A stretch of DNA of 64,000 nt, taken from assembly GCF_009905375.1 (NCBI RefSeq), contig NC_133653.1, positions 98,941,261 through 99,005,260 on the forward strand, given 5' to 3'. The position numbers and the translations under genes are program-made. The notes below the pieces were generated by a model. It was not told the DNA's origin. It made no database searches and saw nothing but the letters and a program-made list of their open reading frames with translations. The stretch comes from Apium graveolens (lineage: Eukaryota; Streptophyta; Magnoliopsida; Apiales; Apiaceae). This document shows, piece after piece, positions 34,416 to 45,554 of the stretch (position 1 is the stretch's first letter; each line of letters starts with the position of its first letter).

Positions 34416-35439
34416 TATTAGGAATATGTCTTAGGCTTGATGATAAGTTCACCAAAACAACTTAGTAAATTTAATTTAGTATTTTTGTAGCTCTCAACGG
34501 TTGATCACTTTAACATCCATTGAGAGAGTAGCTTATGTTTTAATAAGTTTGTAACACATTCCTGCATACTACAATACCTTAGAGATCTAGAAGTTGTAGG
34601 ATATTCAAAGTCATGTTTACTACTAGTTTGATATGCAAAATTAGGTTGGCCAATTGTACATTTTAGATGCTTTGTAATTTTGCATAATTGAAATGGAGTT
34701 AACTATTATGGAAGACTTCCAACTGATGATTTTACAAGGTTTCAATGGATGATCCAAGTCATATTCAACGGATGATCTAATGAAGTTTCAACGGATGATT
34801 CAACACAGTTTCAATGGATGATCCAATAAAGTTTCAATGGATGTTCAAATTCAAATTGCAATTGATAATGACTTGACAGTCACATGGGTTGATTAGATGC
34901 AAATGGAATGTGGCAGCCTATTTACAGGTTTTAGAGAACAAAGAAGCATTTACATTTCCATGCTTACTTGAAGAAAATCATAGATACTGGATGGAGAAAT
35001 GAAGAAGCATGTAATTAGACAAAGACACATTTTATTTTATTAGTTTGTCTTATTCACTTATAACTTGGTAATATATAAATCAAGAGTAGCTAGTAGAAAG
35101 GTAAGTACTTGAATTAGACAAATAGAAAAGGCTGTACTTGTGAAGAATTTCTATGTTCTTGTAATTCTACTTGTAAGCAGCGGTGTGCAAACCTTGCATC
35201 ACAGAGTTCTCGATCTTATATATATCTCTGGTGGAAAAGTTCAAATCACAAGAAAATTTTTAAATCCTTGTGTGTAATTACTTTGTTTTTTATTACCTCA
35301 ATATTTTCATTCCGCATTTTTGCTTAATCAAACACTGTTATATATTTGAGTTAGAGTTTTGCTTGAAATTGAAAAAAGGAACCAGAATTACATTCAACCC
35401 CCCTTCTGCAATTCTTTGTTAGATTATTTGGGAATAACA
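34416..35439 (+). repeat. Copia-2 5' LTR
   Basis: About 1.02 kb, starting TATTAGGAATATG (the first dinucleotide is TA where the 3' LTR has TG) and ending GGGAATAACA. It includes a six-unit 23-bp array. The TATA-like site is decayed: TATTTACA at 34919-34926 against TATATATA in the 3' LTR. A pyrimidine stretch, CAACCCCCCTTC, lies close to the end. Confidence 0.92.
34719..34856 (+). repeat. Six 23-bp tandem repeats in the Copia-2 5' LTR
   Basis: Units of the form TCAACGGATGATCCAA begin at 34719, 34742, 34765, 34788, 34811 and 34834, an exact 23-base period. Several units carry the C-to-T change TCAATGGATG, as expected from methylated CpG decay. Confidence 0.92.
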
Positions 35440-35441
35440 AT

Positions 35442-35453
35442 TGGTATCAGAGC
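35442..35453 (+). other. Copia-2 primer binding site (tRNA-Met type)
   Basis: TGGTATCAGAGC two bases after the LTR end. Confidence 0.92.
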
Positions 35454-35513
35454 AAGCTCTTGAAGTACAAAGAGTTTAAAGATCACAAAAACTAACAAGA
35501 TTAGCAAAAAAGA

Positions 35514-36963
35514 TGTTGGAGTTAAAATTCCAGTTCTGGACAAAGATAACTATCACCACTGGAAGGTGAAAATGTACCTGCATCTCCTCTCTCAAAATGA
35601 AGAATATGTGCACTGTATTGAGAAAGGTTCTCATGTCCCTATGAGAGCTACTACAGGAAATGAGCCATCTTACCCAAAGCCTAGAGTAGAATGGTCTGAT
35701 CTAGATATTGAGCAATTTCATAAGGACAAGAAGGCCATGAACATTTTGTTTAATGGTGTCGATGGTGACATGTTTGACAACATCATCAATTACAAAACTG
35801 CTAAGGATGTTGGGATACAATTCAAGTTATATGTGATGGAACTGAGCAAGTAAGGGAAAACAAGATGCAACTCTTGATTCAGCAGTATGAGCACTTTCAA
35901 TGTGAAGACAATGAAACATTAACTGACTTTTTTAGTAGATTTCAAAAACTGCTAAATGCTCTGAATCTGTATGGAAGAATCTACCTGATAAAGGATTATA
36001 ACCTCAAATTCCTTATATCTCTACTAAAGGAATGAAAGCCTATGACAGTCTCTCTTAGAAATTCCCAAGATTACCACGAATTCACTTTGGAGAGATTGTA
36101 TGGCATTCTAAAGACCTATGAGCTTGAGATAGAACAGGATGAGCAGCTGGAAAAAGGAAGAAATAAGGGAGGATTCATTCCGTTGGTTGCTGAGCAAGAG
36201 AGAGAGAGAGAGAGAAAGAGATGAAGGTAGAAGTTGTGGAATCTGCATCAAATCCTAGAGTTTGTGAAGGCAAAGGAAAAGGGCTAGTAGATGAAAATGA
36301 AGACCATCTTAGTCAAGATGATATGGATGACATAGATGAACATCTGGCTTTTTATCCAGAAGGTTTGCCAAGCTCAAATTCAAGAAGAATTTTGGAGCAT
36401 CCAAGACAAACAGAAACATGGTTGACAAGTTAAAATTCAAATGTTTCAAGTGTGGCTTGAGTGGTCATTTTGCAAGTGAATGTAGAAAGCCTGATTCTGA
36501 TAGAAAGAAGTTTGACCCTGTGGATTACAAGAAGAATTATTTTGAGTTGCTCAAACAAAAGAAAAGGGATTTTCTAACTCAGGAAAATGACTGGGCTGCT
36601 GATGGATTAGATGAGGATGAAGATACAAGCTATGTCAATCTAGCACTTATGGCCAAATCAGATGAAACAGAGGTCAGTTCATTTAGTAATCAGGTAATCA
36701 CCACTAATCTAGCACATTTATCTAAAGCTGAGTGTAATGATGTTGTAAATGACATGTCTATTGAATTATATCATCTGCGTGTTACACTCAAATCACTCAC
36801 TAAAGAAAACACTAAGATTAAAGAGAACAATTTGTTTTTGATTGAAAGAAACAATGTGCTAGAAACTCACTTTGTTAAGTTTGAGAAACTTAAAATAGAG
36901 TGCAAGATTACAAAAGATGAACTGACTGAGTCCTTTAAGAAAGAGGAGATTTTAAGAAAGTAA
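35514..36963 (+). pseudogene. Copia-2 gag
   Basis: Begins near 35514, with a shift almost at once. The open stretch to 35853 reads DKDNYHHWKVKMYLHL, then KKAMNILFNGVDGDMFDNI, the copia gag pattern. After a frameshift near 35810 come VRENKMQLL and FFSRFQKLLNALNLYG, then TLERLYGILKTYELEIEQ, similar to Copia-1. A GA microsatellite at 36197-36222 ends one frame. A zinc knuckle, CFKCGLSGHFASEC, lies at about 36442-36483, followed by a Lys/Glu-rich coiled-coil-like segment to 36963. At least three frame changes make it inactive. Confidence 0.85.
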
Positions 36964-38238
36964 CTTGAACGTGAACAAGAGGTAATTAAGGCTTGGAAAT
37001 CATCTAGAGATGTCCGTACCCAAATTACCACAGTTCAAGGTACGGAGTCTTTCTATGATGAAGCCTAGAAAAAGAGTAAAGAGAAACTGGATCCTAGTTT
37101 TATAGAAGGACTTTCGACGGTTGTGGATTCAACGGATAATGAAGATTATCTTTCTAATGACAAAAAGATTCATCCGTCGAAAGACATAGAACCACATCTG
37201 TCGAGTAAAAGAAAGCCAGTTAGCAAAGCCAAGATAGCTAAGTTAAATGAGAAATATGGATCAATTTCCAAGAACTTTGTTACAGGAGAAACAAGTCAAG
37301 TCAAGGGAAATAAGAGAGTTAATGTAGGACATCTGTTAATCAAGCAATTGAATGACAGATTGGAGAAGATTGAGGTTAATGCAGAATCTAAAAGGAAAAA
37401 CAATAGGAATTGGAAAGTAGGAATTAACAAACATAACAACTACACACCTAATAAATATGCACCTAGAAAAATCTGTGTGAAGTGTGGTAGTGTTAATCAT
37501 TTGTCTATTAATTGCAAACCTGTTATACCTGCACCCATGTTTGCACCTCCATCATTTTCCTACATGCTCACAATGCCTGTGAATGATATGCCTGCACATA
37601 ATTTGAATGCACAATTCGTTAATATGCCATTTGCACAAAATCCTTACTATTCTACATTTAGTATGCCTCAAATTCCATTTAGCATGCCTTACTGGAATTA
37701 CATGTTCGCACAGAATATGACTTTCCATGTTAACCAGCCTGTGCATGATAATTCTGTTATGATGAATGGTTTTCAAAGCTCTACTAAAATGACCAGGGTG
37801 AATCTCAATCACCTAAGTCACATAAGGAAAAGCCTAAGAAACCTAAGAAAAAGGCTAACAAAGCAAGACCCAAGGAAACTTGGGTACCAAAATCAACTTA
37901 ATTTGATTTTTTTTGTGCAGCGAAACAGAAAAAATCTTTGGTATTTGGCTAGTGGGTGCTCAAGGCACATGACTAGAGATTCTACCCTGCTCACTGAGTT
38001 CAAGGAGAGAGCTGGCCTAAGTATCACTTTTGGAGATGACAGCAGAGATTATACAGTGGGATATGGCTTGATTTCTAAAGACAATATCATCATTGAGGAA
38101 GTTGCCCTAGAGGATGGACTCAAGCATAATTTATTGAGTATCATCCAGCTTTGTGATAAGGGCAACTCAGTAACATTCAACTCTGAAGCCTTTGTTGTGA
38201 CCAACAAGAAAAGCAAAAAGTGGTTCTCACTGGAGTGA
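36964..38238 (+). pseudogene. Copia-2 gag C-terminus with second zinc knuckle, and protease
   Basis: The open frame 37123-38238 starts with a Lys-rich segment and carries a second knuckle, CVKCGSVNHLSINC (about 37480-37515). A long Met/Pro/Asn/Phe-rich low-complexity region follows (37530-37800). The protease block reads WYLASGCSRHMTRD: the catalytic Asp of DSG is Ala (codon 37948-37950). GDDSRDYTVGYGLISKDNIII and LKHNLLSIIQLCDKG follow as in related proteases. The frame is unusually intact for this element, yet the enzyme must be inactive. TCRACGGAT motifs occur at 37114-37205. Confidence 0.85.
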
Positions 38239-38777
38239 GAAAAGGAAATATATATCTAGCTGACTTCAACTCATTAAATACAGAATCTGTCACTTGTCTT
38301 TTCAGCAAGGCAAGTCAAGATGAAAGTTGGCTATGGAACAAGAAGCTGTCCCATCTTAACTTCAAGAGATGAATAAACTAGTTAGGAAAGATTTGGTAAG
38401 AGGCATTCCTCAAGTGGAATTCTCAAAGGATGGATTGCGTGATGCCTTCCAGAAAGGAAAGAAAATCAAGGCATCATTCAAGAGGAAGCTTGAATCAATA
38501 ACTGAAGAACCCTTACAATTACTGCACATGGATTTATTTGGACTAGTCTATGTATTGTCCATCTCATAGAAAAGATATTGCCTAGTAATTGTAGATGATT
38601 TTTCAAAGTTCTCTTAGATATATTTTCTAAAATCTAAAGACGAAGCTAGTGAAATCATCATCAATCACATAAGGAAAGTCAACAATCATCCTGATCTTAA
38701 AGTTAGAAGAATCAAGAGAGACAATGGAACTGAGTTCAAGAATTCTTTCATGAGATTGTTTTGTGAAGAATTTTGAT
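38239..38777 (+). pseudogene. Copia-2 integrase, truncated
   Basis: The pre-integrase zinc region shows WLWNKKLSHLNFKR and DAFQKGKKIKASF, where a usual Cys is Phe. The catalytic core gives LHMDLFGLVYV and RRIKRDNGTEFKN, with two of the three acidic residues. A stop occurs near 38568 and two more follow at about 38640 and 38775. The region with the third acidic residue is missing: sequence jumps after LFCEEF to the acidic linker before RT, a deletion of roughly the C-terminal half. Confidence 0.8.
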
Positions 38778-39219
38778 GATAAGAAGATTGAAGGACTGCA
38801 AGATGAAGGTTTCCATGAAAGTCTCAAATTTGACAATGTTGAGATGATTTGTGATGATAGTGAAGATGAAAGTGATCAAGAAATAATCTCTAAGGAAAAT
38901 ACAGAAAAATCAATAACAAATGAAGCACATAATTAAACATCCGTCGAAAGACCAAGTGCTTCATCCGTCGAGAGACAATCTGCATCATCTGTCAAAAGGC
39001 AAAGATCAACATCCGTTGAGCCATAAATAAGAGTTGAAAGTCAATACATATCACAATCAGAAAGGACCCCAACTTCAAGTCAAAGATCCATAAACTCAGG
39101 GAGAGTTTCTTCTAATCAAAACTCAGTCACACATCAAGACAATTATGAGGCCTCTTCATCTAGAGCTAATCTACCACAACAGTGAAAATGGACTAGAGAT
39201 CACCTATATGAATTAATTA
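38778..39219 (+). pseudogene. Copia-2 integrase-RT linker with 24-bp coding repeats
   Basis: An acidic segment (MICDDSEDESDQEIISKEN) leads to a Ser-rich region in which a 24-base unit is repeated at 38938, 38962, 38986 and 39010. Each unit encodes eight residues of the type SVERQSAS. A TAA follows at about 39026, then NSGRVSSNQNSVTHQD and [20 protein letters not shown], the entry to RT. Confidence 0.8.
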
Positions 39220-40834
39220 TTGGTGATGCATCTTCAAGAGTGCAAACAAGGAAAACAACTCAATAAAGAATGTCTATATATCAGCTTTCTATCTCAAGAA
39301 GAACCTAAAAAGGTAGAGGAAGCTTTATTGGATCCTGATTGGGTTTTAGCTATGCAGGAAGAGCTAAACCAATTTGAAGGAAATAAGGTATGGAAGCTAG
39401 TACCCAAACCTAAAGTAAAGAATTTTATTGACACCAAGTGGGTATTCAGAAACAAGATGGATGAAAATGGCATAGTAATCAGGAACAAAGCTAGATTGGT
39501 TGCTAAGGGCTATTATCAACAAGAAGGAATATATTTTGATGAAACATTTGCTCATATTGAAAGACTTGAAGCAATGAGAATCTTTCTAGTCTATGCAGCC
39601 CATGTCAATTTCAAGGTCTATCAAATGGATGTTAAAAGTGCCTTTCTAAATAGAGATTTGGAGGAGGAAGTCTATGTCAGTCAGCTTCCTGGCTTTGAAG
39701 ACCCCAACTTTCCAGAATATGTCTACTATCTTTTGAAAGCACTTTATGAATTTAAGCAAGCACCTAGAGCCTGGTATACCACTTTGTCCAAGTTTCTCTT
39801 AGAAAATCATTTCATAAGAGGTACTGTTAATAAAACTTTATTCTTTAGAAATGTTAATGGCTCTAGTATACTTGTTCATATTTATGTAGATGATATTATA
39901 TTTGGCTCTACAAATGAGAAACTTTGTAAAAAGTTTGCCAAATTGATGCAAAGTAAATATTAAATGAGCATGGTGGGAGAACTAAATTACTTTCTTGGTT
40001 TACAAGTTAAGCAAGTTAGTGATGGAATTTTCATTACCAAATATATTTATGATCTTTTAAAGAAGTTTGAATTAATGGATTACAAGTTATAAAGTCTGTA
40101 GGCTAGATATTTAACAGCCAATAGGCCAGATATAATGTTTGCTACTACTGAAAAGTCTGTGAATATTTCAAGTTATAAAGGCATGGTTGGCTAACTTTTA
40201 TATTTAACAACTAGTAGGCCAGATATAATGTTTGCTACTTGTATTTGTGCCAGATTTCAGGTTGATCTTAAAGAATCTCACTTAGTAGCTATAAAGAGAA
40301 TTTTCAGATATCTCAAAGGAACACCAAAACTTGGCATTTGGTATCCTAGAGATTCTGATTATGATCTAACTAGTTATTCAGATGCAGATTATGCAGACTG
40401 TAGAATTGATAAAAAAAATTACAACAGGAACCTGTCAATTTCTAGGAAACAAGCTAGTATCCTGGTTCAGTAAAAAAGAAAAATTCAGTCTCTACTTCTA
40501 TAGCTGAGGCTGAATATATTGCTGTTGGCAGTTGTTGTGCACAAATTTTGTGGATGAAAAACCAACTGTTGGACTATGGTCTATAGGTGGATAAAATTCC
40601 TATTTTCTATGATAACACAAGTGCCATTGTAATTACTGAAAATCCAGTACAACACTCAAGGACAAAGCACATTGATATCAAGTACCACTTCATTAGAGAA
40701 CATGCCATGAATTGTACTATGGAACTACATTTTGTTCTAAGTGAGAAACAACTTGCAGACATCTTTACCAAGCCACTAGATGAATCCACCTTTACTAGGT
40801 TGGTAAGTGATATAGGTATGCTTAATTATTCATA
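39220..40834 (+). pseudogene. Copia-2 reverse transcriptase and RNase H
   Basis: The 247-residue stretch to 39962 holds the copia RT pattern: [54 protein letters not shown] and [12 protein letters not shown]. The catalytic YVDD is intact at 39883-39894. It stops at 39961. The following part contains GELNYFLGLQVKQ and a short direct duplication around RPDIMFAT (40118-40245). RNase H shows SYSDADYADC, AEAEYIAVGSCCAQ, then FYDNTSAI and HIDIKYHFIREH, ending near 40834. Stops and at least two shifts remain. Confidence 0.88.
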
Positions 40835-41367
40835 AATTGTTTTTGATGTCTAAGCAATTTGAAATGCAGACAGAATAAATTTGATGTTTCTTGTCAAAAG
40901 ATGAAATTTTGGCTAAGTCAAAATTTACATCTCGGCGGATGTTCATTATCCGTCGAAAATGAATATCCGTTGAATTTTTTATCTATTAAAAAATCAAATA
41001 TTATTCTGGGTACTTTTTGTCTCGACGGAAATCTGTTTAATCTTCATCCGTCAAATTGCTTTCATCATAGTTGTTAATTCTATTTACCATCCGTCGAATT
41101 TACTTATAGCCTATAAGTATATTTCGATGGATAATCATTAGAATTTCGATAGTTTATTTATTTTTAAACGGCTATTTTGGGAAAATTTCATTGGTTACTT
41201 TTTTTACTTTTCCGTTTATTTCTGAGAAAGTATAAAAGCCTATTTCATTTTCATTTTCACTTTTATCTTTCTCAAAGAAATTTCTACTAGCTCTCTTCAT
41301 CTCCAAAACAAAAACCCTCTTTCTGCAATTACTTTCAATCACAGCAGTGGCACTAGTAGTCAAGATC
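40835..41367 (+). promoter_or_regulatory. Copia-2 spacer with facing TCGACGGAT motifs
   Basis: Non-coding gap between RNase H and the 3' ORF. It holds TCGGCGGAT (40932) facing ATCCGTCGA (40948) with 7 bases between, then ATCCGTTGA (40965), CTCGACGGA (41021) facing CATCCGTCAA (41045), CATCCGTCGA (41088) and TTCGATGGAT (41123). A TATAAAAG sequence (41231-41238) and pyrimidine-rich leader precede the ORF, so it may drive separate expression of the 3' ORF. Confidence 0.5.
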
Positions 41368-41910
41368 ATGTATCAAATTAGGTTTGTATATGAAAAGAAC
41401 AACTTCGTAGCATTGGTGAACAAGGAGATTGTTGCTTCTGAAGACTATCACAAAATGATAGATTTCATTCGAAGTTGCAAACTGAGTTATGCTATGCTGG
41501 AGTCTCCGGTTATCTACTGTGAAGTTGTTGAGGAGATTTGGACTACCGCTGTTTTCAATTCTAAGGACAAAACCATTACCTTCTCTCTCAAAGGTAAGGA
41601 CCATTGCATTAATAGTGATACATTGCAACCATGCTTTAAACTGCCTGAAAATAACACTCTTGTTCCACACACAGACACATATGTGAGAAAAATGTTTACT
41701 TCTATGGGTTATTCTCTTAATCCCTCCAAGTTAGGTGAGGTTAGAAGAATGGGCCTTAGAAAAGAGTGGAGCTTTCTATGTGATTCTTTTGTTAAGGCAT
41801 TTTCTGGCAAGATTAGTAACTTTAATGTTGTTAGCTATTCCATTGTTAACATGCTTTATATGCTTTTGAGTGATAACTATTTTAATTTTTGTAATTCTGT
41901 GATGTTTGAG
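41368..41910 (+). pseudogene. Copia-2 3' envelope-like ORF, N-terminal part
   Basis: Likely start ATG at 41368 (MYQIRFVYEKNNFVALVNKE). The sequence shows FSLKGKDHCINSDTLQPCFK, RRMGLRKEWSFLCDSFVKAF and NFNVVSYSIVNMLYMLLSD, matching the downstream protein of SIRE-type elements as I recall it. It is open up to the Athila-3 junction near 41905-41910. The gene continues at 53899. A cytoplasmic, helix-rich protein is as likely as an envelope, since no signal peptide is evident. Confidence 0.75.
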
Positions 41911-41938
41911 AACAAACATCGATTCAAGTTTGAGGGTA

Positions 41939-43391
41939 TGTTAAGTGGCATTTATGACACTTTATTACGCTCTGTAAAGCTTTGAATTGGTGTATTTATA
42001 CTCAAGTTATTGGTTTTTTAATGTTTTTTCTAGTGTTTTTGCATTTTCAGGCATTCCCCAGGTAATAAGGTGAATTAGCATTGTTTTGGTGCTAATTTGG
42101 TGTCAGGAAGGTGTTGGAATAAAAGCTCTTGGAAAACCAGCTCAATCGGCAAGGAAAAAGAAGAAGTCAAAGTTTTGAGCAGTGAACCAGCGCGCCCGCG
42201 CTGCCAAAGTGCGTGCCCGCGCCCAAACATCAGGAACCCAGCGCACCCGCGCTGATCAAGCGCGCGGCCACGCCGTGTCGGGATAGAAGAATCCTGATTC
42301 TACTTGGCTTTTGAGGGAGAGACTTCTACTTTGCATGGGGCTACTATATAAACAATTTAAAGCTCGTTTTTAAAGGATATCAAGTCAGAGACATATCAGA
42401 GCTAAGGAGAAGATGACAAGAGACCTATAGCACAATTCAACAAAGGCGAAAATGGTCTAGTTTATTCTTGTGAATCTTTGTTTTGAGTTGTAATCTTGGA
42501 TGCTCGTTTCTTATTTTGTTGAACCTATACTCTTGTGTTAACTTTGTTTTATTATTCATTATAAAGACTACATTTATTATACCATGCTTCATCAGAACCC
42601 ACATTAATGATGAGTTCGATTATGGGCTAATCGTTATAGTGGGGTTCTAGCGGATTTATTTATGGATTCCTTTAGTTGATTTGTTTCGATACCTTAGTGT
42701 ATGGTGATTGTATGATAACCTAGTATTGGTTGTGCTTATTCGTCTTATGAGCTTCGCGAACTTATAAGATAGCTTGTTAATCTTTAATAAAGCGAAAGTG
42801 AATTTAAGGGTTTAGAACTTGCCATGCTAGCTTAGGTTCATATATTTGTTTTGCATGATTCGTGGGTAATTTTAACCATCTTACTTGCCCTATGTAATCA
42901 AGATGGATAACTTGTTCTTAAACCGTTATGTTGTCAAATTCTATAGACATATAGGGTCTCAATATAATTGGTGTCTATTCAGCTTCTATCTCTTTTGTGG
43001 ATGTCTGGTAGTATGGTACTTGTGGAATGAAAGTTGGCGTTTATCAGTTTCATGTTATCTAATTAGTGTCATCACCATTACATGCTAAGGTTAAGAATGA
43101 AAAGGCTATTGAATGAAATATTTATGAAGTTAGAATCCCATGTTTGTCATATATATTAATTCAACCATTCTTATTCTCTTAGGTATAATTGTTAGTTTAA
43201 TTCTTAGTTATAAACAACCTCAAATTGTTATTCATCTTAGCATTGAAAATAACCATACATTGTTGCTTAAGTGTATAAATTATAAAGTTAACCTAAACCA
43301 ATCCCTGTGGGAATGAATCTGATTTATATCTTATACTACTTGCGAACGCGTATACTTACGTGTATTATTAGCACGTGTTTAACGACTAACA
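41939..43391 (+). repeat. Athila-3 LTR
   Basis: TGTTAAGTGGCATTT to GACTAACA, 1453 bases. It has a GC-rich island at 42190-42278 and TATATAAA at 42345-42352. It is preceded by CATCGATTCAAGTTTGAGGG, which is the polypurine-tract region seen before the Athila-2 3' LTR, although it is also followed by a primer site. Confidence 0.9.
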
Positions 43392-43397
43392 AGTTTT

Positions 43398-43415
43398 TGG
43401 CGCCGCTGCCGGGGA
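43398..43415 (+). other. Athila-3 primer binding site (tRNA-Asp type)
   Basis: TGGCGCCGCTGCCGGGGA, one base different from the complement of a plant tRNA-Asp 3' end (from memory). Confidence 0.88.
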
Positions 43416-43488
43416 CTGCAGTGTTAAATTTTTAGTTTATGTGTTTTCGATCAGTGGTCGTTAAAGTTCATTGACTTAGAGAGGGTGT

Positions 43489-44080
43489 ATGCATACGCAT
43501 TCGCGGTCTCATAAGAGAACTCTGGATAAAGCCGATGAAGAAGTTGTGGTGGTTCAGAAGGAAGTTTTTGAGGAAGAAAAGAAGGTAGACGAAGAAGACA
43601 AAGTCGAGGAACCAGTTTTAGTAGGTATGGGAGATCAAGTAGAAAATCCTAAGGCTTTGATGGACTATTCTCAGCCTAAGATCAATGACATTCAATCAAG
43701 CATCATCAGGCCAGCCATCAGGGCTAACACTTTTGAGATCAAGTTAAGCACGATTCAGATGATACAGAACTCAGTTCAGTTTGGGGGTTCTCCTACTAAA
43801 GATCCCAACATGCACATCAGGGATTTCATCGAGATCTGCGACACTTTCAAGTTCAATGATGTGACTGAAGATGCTATCAAGCTGCGACTCTTCCCATTCT
43901 CTCTGAGGGATAAAGCTAAGTGCTGGTTACATTCTCTACCAGCAAGGTCTATCACCACTTGGGAAGATCTTGCTTAAAAGTTTCTCACTAAATTCTTCCC
44001 TATGGCGAAGACTGCTGCAATCAGGAATGCTCTTACTCAGTTTGCTCAAAAAATTGGAGAATCTTTGTGTGAGTGCTGGA
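43489..44080 (+). pseudogene. Athila-3 gag, N-terminal part fused to post-protease linker
   Basis: ATG at 43489 gives MHTHSRSHKRTLDKADEEVV, a basic start and acidic stretch. The core shows KINDIQSSIIRPAIRANTFEIK, DPNMHIRDFIEICDTFKFND and LFPFSLRDKAKCWLHSLPARS. A TAA falls at 43975-43977. The sequence then reads LTKFFPMAKTAAIRNALTQF and at about 44070 jumps, within GAGTGCTGGA, to the linker that follows the protease in the other copies. So the gag C-terminus and the whole protease are deleted. Its intact ATG is the reference for the lost start in Athila-1. Confidence 0.85.
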
Positions 44081-45554
44081 TCGGGATGTAACTTTTAATG
44101 TGTTCAATGCTATGAAATTTCCTACGGAAAATGAGGAGTGCTTAAAGGTAGAGTTGTTCGATTCTGCGGTGTCTTTGGAACTTGATCAATTACTGAGGTC
44201 TGATGCCTTAGAAAAGGCCTTATTGGGGAATTCAGATAGTGAAGATGACAAAGATGAATAATAATTGCAATATTTGAATACTTCTCCCTGGAAGAGAAAG
44301 ATTGATATGCCTTTTGAATCTCTTGGAATGGAGGAATTGAACAAAGCTCCTAAACGCCTCAAGCCATCTATTGAGAAAGTTCCCACTCTCGAGCTTAAGC
44401 CTTTACCTGAGCATTTAAGGTATGCTTTTTAGGTGATGCATCTACTCTGCCTGTGATTATTGCATCTTTCCTTTATGGTAGTGACGAGGAAAAGCTTCTG
44501 AGGATTCTGAGAGAGTTCAAATCGGCAATTGATTGGACTATAGCATATATCAAGGGAATCAGCCCTTCTTATTGCATGCATAAAATTCTGCTAGAGGAAG
44601 GTAGCAAGCCTACGGTCGAGCAGCAAAGAAGACTTAATCCAATCATGAAGGAAGTAGTGAAGAAGGAAATTTTTAAGTGGCTATATGCAGGGATCATCTA
44701 TCCTATTTCTGATAGTTCATGGGTGAGCCCAGTTCAATGTGTGCCAAAGAAAGGTGGAATTACTATGATAGCAAATGAGAAGAATGAGCTTATTCCTACA
44801 CGAACAGTCACGGGGTGGAGAGTTTGTATGGACTATAGGAAGCTGAACAAGGCCACTAGAAAGGATCACTTTCCTTTGCCCTTCATTGATCAGATGCTTG
44901 ACAGATTGGTTGGCCATGAGTACTACTGTCTTATGGATGGCTATTTAGGTTACAATCAGATTTGTATCGCTCCTGAAGATGAGGAGAAGACTACATTCAC
45001 TTTTCCATTTGGTACTTTCGTCTTCAGACGAGTTTCTTTTGGTTTGTGTGGTGCACTAGCCACATTTCATAGATGTATGATGGCCATCTTTTCTGATATG
45101 ATTGGCAAAAATGTGGAGGTGTTCATGGACGACTTCTCTGTATTTGGAAATTCTTTTGATGAATGCTTGCAAAATCTTGGAAACGTTCTCAAGAGGTGTG
45201 TTGAGACCAATTTGGTTCTCAATTGGGACAAATGTCACTTTATGGTGCGACAGGGCATTATTTTTGGGCACAAGGTTTCTAGTAAGGGTCTTGAGGTGGA
45301 CAAAGCCAAGGTGGGGTCATTGAGAATCTTCCTCCACCTATTTCTGTTAAGGAAATTCGCAGTTATCTTGGTCATGCGGGTTTCTATAGACGTTTCATCA
45401 AGGACTTTTCTAATATTTCGAAGCCATTGTACAGTTTTGTAGAGAAAAATGTCCCTTTCAAGTTTGATGATGAATGCCTTGCATCTTTTATGACATTTAA
45501 GAAGAGTTTAATCACAGCACCTGTCATAACTGCACCAGATTGGAATGAACCTTT
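44073..45554 (+). pseudogene. Athila-3 linker, reverse transcriptase and start of RNase H
   Basis: The linker (DRDVTFNVFNAMKFPTENEE) is followed after stops at 44261 and 44432 by RT (44453-45442). Blocks seen: WVSPVQCVPKKGGITMIA, GWRVCMDYRKLNKATRKDHF, GYNQICIAPEDEEKTTF and VFMDDFSVFGNSFDEC with the Asp pair intact. A frameshift occurs near 45315. The region ends at APDWNEPF at 45554, where Copia-3 begins. RNase H and integrase are absent. Confidence 0.85.

Noticed and set aside
34719..34856. Evenly spaced repeats that look like a CRISPR array
   Set aside because: The period is 23 with no unique spacers, they lie in an LTR, and the DNA is from a plant.
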